From Bolinopsis microptera (Eukaryota > Ctenophora > Tentaculata > Lobata > Bolinopsidae), in the NCBI RefSeq assembly GCF_026151205.1, contig NC_087077.1, positions 15,226,983 through 15,290,982 on the forward strand: 64,000 nucleotides of DNA. Reading direction: 5' to 3'. Every line of letters begins with the position of its first letter. Position 1 is the stretch's first letter. The notes under the pieces were generated by a model. The model was not told the origin of the DNA. It saw nothing but the letters and a program-made list of their open reading frames with translations, and did no database searches. Of the stretch, positions 31,302 through 43,300 are shown in pieces. The position numbers and the translations under genes are program-made.

Positions 31302-31313
31302 ATGGTTCACAAG
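31203..31313 (+). repeat. Tandem duplication spanning the SAXO start codon (60-bp period)
   Basis: 31203-31253 and 31263-31313 are nearly identical, each with ATGGTTCACAAG. The first copy (ATG at 31242) runs into TGA after four codons; the second (31302) opens the real gene. Confidence 0.9.
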
Positions 31314-34300
31314 GAGAGATGTGTCTGTGAGATTTGCAGCTGTGGTAAACATCACTGCGGACCTCAGAACAAGTTCAAGAGTACTGGCAAACTCGACCTC
31401 AAAAGTCAGGTGAGAATCCACATGTTCTAGAAGTATCTTTATAATAAATCGGACCTTATCTCTTGCAGAATTTTCATCCATGTGTGACACATGGATGTGT
31501 CTAAACTATTTGAAGAGAATGGTCCTTAACATGGAGACTGGAGTTAGGGTTTAGTATGTTCGAGTTATTTGGCCAGGATACCGTTAAAAGCAAATCGTAC
31601 GCCCAATTTTTAGGCGTACGATTTAGTAGGTACAACTGGAAAACAGCCTACGTTCTTTAAAATTTGTTCTTTTAGTAAAGAATTGGATAACCTCACACTT
31701 CACAGTCTCAGAGTGGCAACGTACCCGGTTGCAAATTGCATTCAAAACGTGATAAAGTTATTCATATATGTTTACTTCGTTAAAAAGTTGCAATAAGAAA
31801 TTATAATAGGTTTAAGGTTGGAAGTGTGTTGGAAGTGTTTCAAGTTTCTTCATTTACGGCTCCCACTCAATAGTGTGTTAACCATGTCAGCCAGCCATAG
31901 AAAAAGATACTCTTTGTGACTGCACTGTAATAATGAGATATTCGAAAGAGATCGCTGAATGCTGATCATTATTGAAATTACAATTTTATGGAAAATAAGA
32001 ACTGCTTTACGAATACACATCTTCAACTTGCTTTAAACTTCTAATCACTTGACATTTTTGAGACATGATTAGCAATTGCCATTAACCAGTATTATCAAAT
32101 TTGTGCATGTTGGCGAAACACGTTTATGAGTGCAACCGGATTTGTCACGTTGTATAAACATTAGTGAGCTGTACGACAATCTAGCTTAAAAAGTAGCTGG
32201 TGGTCGTCAAGACAAAAACCACCATATACAACTCGCAATTCAATAGTCATGTTACTTTAATAACTGTGTTAATTATCATGATAATATTATGAAATATGTA
32301 AGTTATATTGTGCTTTAGATGCAACTACTGTGATCTAGTAATATGTATATATTTTCAGGGTGACATCTATGTGGCCTCCAAGGCATCATTCGAGTTTCCA
32401 GACACACTAAATCTCTTCGAAGGGGGACAACAGCATACAACTATCGTCAGAGGGGATTACAAGGTAGTGCTATTATACACATATTATACACATATTATAC
32501 ACATATTATACACATATTATACACATATTATACACATATTATACACATATTATACACATATTATACACAAATTATACACATATTATACACATATTATACA
32601 CAAATTATACACATATTATACACATATTATACACATATTATACACATATTATACACATATTATACACAAATTATACACATATTATACCCATATTATACAC
32701 ATATTATACACATATTATACACATATTATACACATATTATACACATATTATACACAAATTATACACATATTATACACATATTATACACAAATTATACACA
32801 TATTATACACATATTATACACATATTATACACATATTATACACATATTATACACATATTATACACATATTATACACATATTATACACATATTATACACAT
32901 ATTATACACATATTAAACACATATTATACACATATTATACACATATTATACACATATTATCTTAGTTGTAGTGAACGTACGGAACGTTCACTAAAAATAG
33001 TTTGTGAACGCGTTTGCTAAAAGATTTTAACGTTCGGAACATAAGGAACGTTAATTGCTATTATGAAATTAAAATACCGGACATAGCCCAATTATCCGGC
33101 AAAGTATTAGCGTTTCCATTGCCAGGCCTTCAGGGCCTTGAGGTATGTTACAAATACAAATGTTGTTTGATCTTGAGCCCCATTTCTGGATAGAAGTCGA
33201 CTATTTATGCTCAATTCTCGAGCCGATAATAGTCTTGCTTAGATTTTCAGACAATAGTCTTAAGATTCCTGTTGGTTTCATCGGTGTAATTTATTACAAA
33301 TATTATCTGTTCACCTTAAAGTTAGCAAATTTTGCTTTCCGCAATTGAAACTATAAAAGCGATATGGTTAGTCTTGCCAACAAAAGGTGGCTCGAGCTCC
33401 ATTCCCCCCTTTTGTGTTCACCCGGCTTATCAGGGATATGATCAGTACACGAATCAGGATGTCTGGAAGGAGTTTCTATATGTCATGGACACGTGGTGTG
33501 ACGGCGCAACAAAGAAGAAGATACTTTCGCAGCACACGTTCTACCGAGAGAAAAGAGGCTCATTCTCTACTGACGCTGCCTCAAGTTTTAGCCAAGATTC
33601 TGACGATCCAGTCTCTTGGTGGAGCAACTTCGGTTGCGAGGTACCCGAACTACAGAGTTTTGCAATGAAAGCGCTGTCGCAATCGACATCAGCCTCACCC
33701 TGTGAGACGAATTGGAGCTTGTACGACTGGGTGTTAAACAAAAAAGAAACCGCCTCACAGTTGACAAGCAGCGAGACCTTATTTATGTTAACGCAAGTTT
33801 GCGTCTTATGAACAATTCACGAATTAAAGAGCAATAATTTCATTACTATTTGCTATAATACTAGTGACTTATTTTTATTCATTATTGTTTATTTACTGTC
33901 TAATTCCGACAACATGGTTTTATCTCATTGTATCCATCTAAAGTTAAAAACTATCGGAAAAATTATCAAAATATTGACTAACGTTCACTAACGTTCACAA
34001 ACGTTCACTACAAAATGATTGGAACGTACGTTCAGTACGACTAAGTTCAGCGTTCACTACAACTAAGCATATTATACACATATTATACACATATTATACA
34101 CATATTATACACATATTATACACATATTATACACATATTATACACATATTATACACATATTATACACATTACATATATTATACACATATTATACACATAC
34201 TATACACATATTATACACGTCATATTATACACATATTATACACATATTATACACATATTATACACATATTAAACACATATTATACACATATTATACACAT

Positions 34301-37300
34301 ATTAAACACATATTATACACATATTATACACATATTATACACATTACATATATTATACACATATTATACACATACTATACACATATTATACACATATTAA
34401 ACACATATTATACACATATTATACACATATTAAACACATATTATACACATATTATACACATATTATACACATTACATATATTATACACATATTATACACA
34501 TACTATACACATATTATACACGTCATATTATACACATATTATACACATATTAAACACATATTATACACATATTATACACATATTAAACACATATTATACA
34601 CATTACATATATTATACACATATTATACACATACTATACACATATTATACACGTCATATTATACACATATTATACACATATTATACACATATTATACACA
34701 TATTATACACATATTAAACACATATTATACACATATTATACACATATTATACACATTACATATATTATACACATATTATACACATACTATACACATATTA
34801 TACACGTCATATTATACACATATTATACACATATTAAACACATATTATACACATATTATACACATATTATACACATTACATATATTATACACATATTATA
34901 CACATACTATACACATATTATACACGTCATATTATACACATATTATACACATATTAAACACATATTATACACATATTATACACATATTAAACACATATTA
35001 TACACATATTATACACATATTATACACATTACATATATTATACACATATTATACACATACTATACACATATTATACACATATTAAACACATATTATACAC
35101 ATATTATACACATATTAAACACATATTATACACATATTATACACATATTATACACATTACATATATTATACACATATTATACACATACTATACACATATT
35201 ATACACATATTAAACACATATTATACACATATTATACACATATTAAACACATATTATACACATATTATACACATATTATACACATTACATATATTATACA
35301 CATATTATACACATACTATACACATATTATACACGTCATATTATACACATATTATACACATATTATACACATATTATACACAAATTATACACACATTATA
35401 CACATAATATTATACTTTGCCTTGATTTACTTTAAGACTGGAGTATTGAGCGTACTACAGCTATAATTGTATCTTTGCTCCTGGTGGTCTAAGTTCTAAT
35501 ACACCCCAACTCAGGGTCAGCTCAATGCCGATATATCCCGTCCCAAGCCCGCCGACCAGATAGAGCTCAGTTCCGCTAAGATGGGCGGTCTTACCTCCAC
35601 TAACGTTCAGTTCCCTGCCTACGATATGAGTCTGAAGGTGACATCAGAGGACGTGAAGAAAACTAGCGCTAGCATAGGTGTGAGATCTGACGGAACAACA
35701 GGTGTGAGATCTGAAGGAACAACTTGTCTTGTTTTCATTTTCTCTTTTACCTTAATCTAATTTAGAATGAAGCCCAGTCGACGAAGTTATGATGAAGTTA
35801 TACTAAAAGTTTATACCTTAATTTATACCATTTGTGAGGATGAACATGAACTAGTTGTCTTTACAGACGTCTCTGCTGCTGCTGCAATGAAAGTGAGCAC
35901 CACAACTAGCTACGCTGACCACTATCCGGGAAAGAACGTTAAATTTGAGAAGTCCGTAGCTGCTGTTCATCACGATGGTAACGCATTTTAAATTAATATG
36001 ATACGTAAGTCCGTAATTTTGTCTAGGCTGCAGAATCGTTTGAGCTCATAGTCATACACCTTTTTTTAATTGTCATAGACAAAAACTGCATACATTTTAT
36101 CAACATTTTATACCTTTGACGGAATGTGGAAGATTCTTTCACCATGCCGTTTAATTTATTAATTAATTAATTAATTATTAATTATTAATTTAAAAATAAT
36201 TAAAATTAAAAATAATTCATGATCTCCAGCTCACGCTACAGATCTTAGTACCCCTGGATATTTTAGTACAATCTGTGGCAATTGTGTTTAACTTTATTAT
36301 TGCAGTGCATTGCAGTGCGATGCTTGATGTTATAGTGACCATTGAACGATTCGTGGAAATAAGCGGCGTCATTTGTTGATAATTTTATTTACGAAATCTG
36401 AGAATTGGTGGTTAATAATCACAAGCTTGTATTCTCTGTTGCTGATTGCAAGCTGTTGATCGTTATAAATTATAATGTCTTTTATTAACAAATCTCGACG
36501 TCGAACTATTATTCCCGAAACTAATGGTGGTAAAACATGTCTCGAATCATTTTATTTTTGAATAGCCTTAAAGGCGCCGAATAATAAATGAAAGTCCGTA
36601 ATTTTATAAAAGATGTTAATGGTGCTTGGTCATTGTTGTATATAATATTATGTACAATATAACAAGTACATCACTTGACGGTTTAATAACGGGATAGTTC
36701 TAAATATCTGAACTTACTCTCTCCCTCAGAGCTGAAAGGTCCATCAGGAGAGCTCGAATTATCCACCGTCAACAAGTCAGACTATGTAACCTTCAAGTAC
36801 GGCCGACCCCATCTTAACACAATCCCGGACAACAATCTATTCGGAGTATCAGATAAGGATCACTCGAGCAAGAGAACCACTGCCAGGGAGCACTTCCCCG
36901 GCTTTAAGTCCGAGCCTGCTAAGCAAATAAAGTTCGTTTATTTCACACATTTTTTGAGTGCTTGAGAAATGAGATATTTGGAGCTATAATCGCTGACTTA
37001 AACTTACAAATCTTAAATTTTGGTATTTAACTGGACGTCCAAAACAACGATTTTATTTCTCCTTATTCAGTTATTGAGTTATCGTCACTCTTTTCAATAA
37101 TCATCCATCATAAATCCATTTGTTTCAGAGCAGAGGAAAATGGAATAGAGTTCGGTTCTGCGGACAGAACGAAAACGTCAGTTTACGGCGAGGATTTCAC
37201 ACAAACTGCACCTAAAGTTAGGAAGAGCAAACGAAGGGGAACTGGAGTGGACTTTGGAGCTGACTTCGATCATGTGACCAGTTATGGAACTCAGTTTGAG

Positions 37301-40300
37301 GTATGTGAAGCTGGAAACGGAATTTTGTTCTGATAATCTTACAATTATAGAGAATATTGTCCCAGTTCTAAACTGGTAACATGACTCCTGTCCGACAGCA
37401 CTATTGTCTTGTGTTTAAAGTGATATCTCAAATTTGACGCATAGAAACTCACCCAAACTTGCACAGATTATCCCTATTAAATTTAATAATCACGATTCTC
37501 AATACTGGTTACTGATTGCGTAAATCTAAAATCAAGAGATATCAATTACAAATCAAATAATTCTGTTTAAATTGTGACACTCTGTTCAGAGTAAATCAGG
37601 CGGCAAAGGGAAACTAGCGTCGTTTGATGACGAACTAACGTTGTTTAGTGGTAAACAAGACCTAACCACAATCGCAAGGGCGGACTACAAGGCCAAGGGC
37701 CATGATAAGGTCGGGGTTTTCAGACATAAACCAAAGGACCAAATCGAGGTTAGTAGTTACCTTACAAGACATATTTATGGCGGCCTAATTTGCGACGACC
37801 AAAATTTTGGCGGTCCGAAAATATGGCGAAATTGAACAAAAACCGTCAAATTTCGGACGTCACAGAAAATAAGGGTATTTTTCATCATTTTTTGTGACAG
37901 TAAGCAGTAAGGAAATTTCTGAAATTCGGTAAAATCATATTCAAACTTAGTCTGTATTAAGACTGTAAGACTTTCATGTTAGCACATACATGTATTTTAA
38001 TACAAATTTAAACTGTATTGCTTGACATTCAATTCGTCATTAGTGTGGTGATAATTTGTCCCAAGATGCCAGAATTTATTTATTTATTTTACTTGATATT
38101 ACTTTTTAGAAACAAAATAAAGCAGTGAAGGCACAGTCATTGAAATAAGCTAAAAGATAATGCGACGGATTCTATTACGACGACCGAAATTTTGGCGGTC
38201 CGAAAATATGGCGAAATTTTCGGAAAACCTCCACATTTCGTACGTTATAAATATGTCTTGTAAGGTAGTACACCCTTAGTATACCCTTAGTATACCCTTA
38301 GTACACCCTTATTACAGCTGTTATAGTAGTGGGAGGCGGTGAGGGATAGGTTGAAGCTTATGCTTGCAGCCAAAATTACTGATTTTGTCAATATCTCTAC
38401 AAATAAGCATTAAAGAGCTTATATTGCTTTATAACTTATAAGTTGTATATAATTGTGACTTTTGCGGTTGTTTTAAGCTAAGAATCGAGTAAAATGTTCT
38501 GGATTTTATGTTAATTTAATTGGTTTGGTATCGACGTTACATGTTTTAAATGTTTAATTACACTCCAGATCCCAAGCGACAAGATGACAATGGACACAGT
38601 AACTCTGGGACACTTCCAAGTGCCGGTAGTTACTGCTGATATTGTGGCTGATGTTAAATCTGCTGGCAAAGCAGCTCTTTCTAGTACTAAGGCTTTTGGT
38701 AAGACGTGTTCGTGGCACTTTTTCGTTAATTTAGATAAATTTAAAAGATGAAGTTATTTCTACTCGCTGACAGTTTATTTTATTTAAATCTTAGTGGAGA
38801 CTTTGATCCCTATTTTTGCAGATGTAACGAAGTCCATGGCCAACGTAAAGATGTCCTCCGATACCAGCTATAAACAACAATTCGAAACTAAAAAGCTAGT
38901 GAAAGTGGAAAAGTTCTCTTACCAAGACGGTTAGTTATTCTGAGGAATATAAGGGGCAAACCATACTATGACTGTTGTCAACATTACTGTTGTCACGAGT
39001 ACAGGCACGCCCTCTAAACACACTATGCCATTTTTCATGATTTTAGGTACGACCTCTAAACATACTATGACAATTGGCATAATAATAGTAAAAAGTGAGT
39101 GCTGTCACGTCGGCCGGGTGGTGTAGTGTTTACTACATTTGCTTCCCAAGCGGACGACCGATATCTGAACTAACTCTCTCCCTCAGAGCTGAAAGTTCTA
39201 AATATCTGAACTTACTCTCTCCCTCAGAGCTGAAAGTTCTAAATATCTGAACTAACTCTTTCCCTCAGAGCTGAATAGTTCTAAATATCTGAACTAACTC
39301 TTTCCCTCAGAGCTGAATAGTTCTAAATATCTGAACTTACTCTCTCCCTCAGAGCTGAAAGGTCCGTCAGGAGAGCTCGACTTATCCACCGTCAACAAGT
39401 CAGACTATGTAACCTTCAAGTACGGCCGACCCTATCTTAACACAATCCCGGACAACAATCTATTCGGAGTATCAGATAAGGATCACTCGAGCAAGAGAAC
39501 CACTGCCAGGGAGCACTTCCCCGGCTTCAAGTCCGAGCCTGCTAAGCAAATAAAGTTCGTTTATTTCACACATTTTTTTAGTGCTTGCGAAATGAGATAT
39601 TTGGAGCTATAATCGCTGACTTAAACTTGATTGATTTTTTTATTTGAAACTTTTACAAAATAGCAAATATACAAATGTACAAATCTTAAATTTTGGTATT
39701 TTAGCTGGACGTCCAAAACAACGATTTTATTTCTCCTCATTCAGTTATCGAGTTATCGTCACTCTTTTCAATATTCATCCATCATAAATCCATTTGTTTC
39801 AGAGCAGAGGAAAATGGAATAGAATTCGGTTCTGCGGACAGAACGAAAACGTCAGTTTACGGCGAGGATTTCACACAGACTGCACCTAAAGTTAGGAAGA
39901 GCAAACGAAGGGGAACTGGAGTGGACTTTGGAGCTGACTTCGATCATGTGACCAGCTATGGAACTCAGTTTGAGGTATGTGAAGCTGGAAACGGAACTTT
40001 GTTATGATAACCTTACAATTATAGAGAATATTGTCAGGGTTCTAAACTGGTAACATGGCTCCTGTCCGACAGCGACTCCTGTCCTACAGCGACTGCTGTC
40101 CGACAGCACTATTTTCTTGTGTTTGAACTTTGAGTGATATCTCCAATTTGACACATAGAAATTCACCCAAACTTGCACAGATTATCCCTATTAAATTTAA
40201 TAATCACGATTCTCCATGCTAGTTACTGATTGTGTAAATCTAAAATCAAGAGATATTGCAATTACAAATCAAATAATTCTGTTTAAATTGTGACACTCTG

Positions 40301-43300
40301 TTCAGAGTAAATCAGGCGGCAAAGGGGAACTAGCGTCGTTTGATGACGAACTAACGTTGTTTAGTGGTAAACAAGACCTAACCACAATCGCAAGGGCGGA
40401 CTACAAGGCCAAGGGCCACGAGAAGGTCGGGGTTTTCAGACATAAACCAAAGGACCAAATCGAGGTTAGTAGTTAGTACACCCCTAGTACACTCGCTGTT
40501 ATAGTAGTGGGAGGCGGTGAGAGGTTAGTAGTTAGTACACCCTTAGTACAGCTGTTATAGAAGTGGGAGGTTAGTAGTTAGTACACCCTTAGTACAGCTG
40601 TTATAGTAGTGGGAGGCGGCGAGGGGGAGGTTGAAGCTTATGCTTGCAGCCAAAATTACTGATTTTTGTCAATATCTCTACAAATAAGCATTAAAGAGCT
40701 TATATTGCTTTATAAGTTGCATATAATTGTGACTTTTGCGGTTGTTTTAAGCTAAAAATCGAGCAAAATGTTCTCGATTTTATGTTAATTTAATTGGTTT
40801 GGTATCGACGTTACATATTTTAAATGTTTAATTACACTCCAGATCCCAAGCGACGCGATGACAATGGACACTGTAACTCTGGGACACTTCCAAGTGCCGG
40901 TAGTTACTGCTGATATTGTGGCTGATGTTAAATCTGCTGGCAAAGCAGCTCTTTCTAGTACTAAGGCTTTTGGTAAGTCGTGTTCGTGGCACTTTTTCGT
41001 TCATTTAGATAAAACTATAAAAGATGAAGTTAATTCTACTCGATGACAGTTTATTTTATTTAAATCTTACACTTTGATATCTATTTTTGCAGATGTAACG
41101 AAGTCCATGGCCAACGTAAAGATGTCCTCCGATACCAGCTATAAACAACAATTCGAAACTAAAAAGCTAGTGAAAGTGGAGAAGTTCTCTTACCAAGACG
41201 GTTAGTTATTCTGAGGAATATAAGGGGCAGACTGCATACTATGATTGTTGTCACGAGTACAGGCACGCCCTCTAAACACACTGTGCCATTTGTCATGATT
41301 TTAGGTACGCCCTCTAAACATACTATGACATTTGGCATAATAATAGTAATAAGTGAGTGCTGTCACGTCGGCCGGGTGGTGTAGTGTTTAATACATTTGT
41401 TTCCCAAGTGGACGACCGGGGTTTGATTCTCAGTGGGGTCGGATGCAGGTCGGCCACCAAACCATGGTGTGAATCAGAATGGTAGATGCCCTCATTAGAG
41501 CTTCGAAAAACCCTTAAGCGAAAAATATATATTTTCAAATTGCGTGTTGCATTCGCCAAGAGTTATAAAATACTCTAAAGTGACAAATAATATGATGAAC
41601 ACTGAACAGTAGCCGTTACTAACACTACTAAGTATCTGGAACACAATTAACACGAATTAACACCAAATACCAATCGCAGAGATCCTCGCCAGCACCGGAG
41701 AAATCGACTTAGCCACCCTGAACAAATCTGATTACACCAAACACGGTTACGGTCGACCTCAGATTCACAAAACGAAGGATAACAATATATTTGGAATCAA
41801 CTATGATCTGGGCAAAGTTGGATTGGAGGTGAGATTGTAATTGTCATTAGTTTGTTCTCTGTTATCTATACTAATCATCTCAAAATGTCCGTCTGTGTGT
41901 GCGCGTGTAATTTCCGAGCGGCTTAATCTTGAAAACGGTACTAAGAGTTGCGGAACTGGTTTTTTCGGTATAGTTTCGACAAAAGTCTTACGAAGCCAAT
42001 AAGCAAATATTTTTTAAATCGGCCGGTGGTAAGTGGTTAAGGTTTAATTGATGGTTATTTACCCCAAATGTGATACAAAAGTGTCTCACTTTTTCCCTCT
42101 CTGACACTCTCTCTCTCTGACACTCTCTGTCCCCATTTATAGCTCCCCTATTACAGCTTTGGTTTATAATTAGGTCATTTTTGTAGAATTCATTATTGCT
42201 TATATAATAATAATTATACTAATATAATATAGATAATAATTATAATAAAAATCCCGACAAAATATCCCGACCCCCGGCCAACTTCCGGCCAATCCCAGCC
42301 CCCGGGTCCCGGGTCATCCTGGCCCCAAATCTTGATTCTAGTGGGCCTAGTTTAAAGTCATATTAAGACTGGACCAGTCTAACACCGCACCAGGGACAAC
42401 AGGAAATCGCGGCATGTGCGGAATCGCGATTTTTCCCATTATTTGCGACAAATTTTATGTATAGTTTAATGTATAGCCTGTTAAAAATCGCGTTATCGCG
42501 ATTTTTGGCCAAAATAATCGCAAAATCTGCACCGCACAGACGGAGGATGTAGATGAATACGGTCTGGATGGTATCAGCGTGTCACGTGGATCTGTGGGCG
42601 TGGTCCAGGCAGCAGCTGTAGATATGGAGGTACGCCACAGCCGCCCTCTGTTGTCCTGTCTCATTGAATGGTCTTGTCATCCTAAGTTGCTGGTGTTTTC
42701 TGATTAGGAAATAATTGACTGGATAACAAAGTGACGTTACAACATACAAAGTTATATTCGTTTGTAAGAAGTAGCCAGAAAATGAGAAAACATCAGCAAT
42801 TTTGAATACAAGACTTATAGTGTAGTCTTAATCTTTGTGCCTTACTCTAGTGCATTGCGTAGAGATTCTACTGGAGAGTGTTATATACTTGAGAGCACAT
42901 TCGAGAAATACATTTCTTAAAAACAAAAGAAAGCAAAACTCTATGTTAGTTGATAAATCTTCTGTACGTCACACGTGTTTTCATAAAAATATGACGTGAA
43001 TTTTCTCCTCATGAAAATATGGTGTATTTTCTTCAAAAATGTTAATCTCTTTCTTGAGTTATCTCATGTCATGACGTAGCTGTTATTATTTTTCAGTTCA
43101 TTCAACTAAACTTACTGTAAATGCGCGTGAATAATAAAATTTATCACAGCGATTCGACTTTATGTTTACCCCTTTTACTTTTAGTATTCGTTTAACCACA
43201 AATAACAAATAATTTTACCAATAAATTTTGTGTATTGCACACTAGAATCAATAATCACATAATTCGATTCATAGAACTGGAAATCACAGTTTTAAACAAT

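Larger units (their letters stand above)
32464..35410. repeat. 11-bp satellite (ATTATACACAT)n, in two blocks, in SAXO intron 2
   Basis: Block 1 is about 32464-32960 and block 2 about 34068-35410, separated by the hAT insertion. Monomers vary (CAAATTATACAC in block 1; ATTAAACAC, ATACTATACAC, GTCATATTATACAC and TTACATATATTATACAC in block 2). In block 2 the TTACATATATT variant recurs about every 120-175 bp (near 34168, 34343, 34472, 34602, 34755, 34876, 35029, 35157, 35284), giving a higher-order repeat. Confidence 0.95.

Noticed and set aside
32308-32916. A 202-codon open frame with YTHIIHILYTYYTHIIH repeats
   Set aside because: It is a read-through of SAXO exon 2 into the 11-bp satellite; the repeat simply lacks stops in this frame.
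36120-36200. Possible replication origin or scaffold attachment site in the TTAATTAATTAATTA tract
   Set aside because: AT richness alone is not evidence; similar tracts are common in this sequence.
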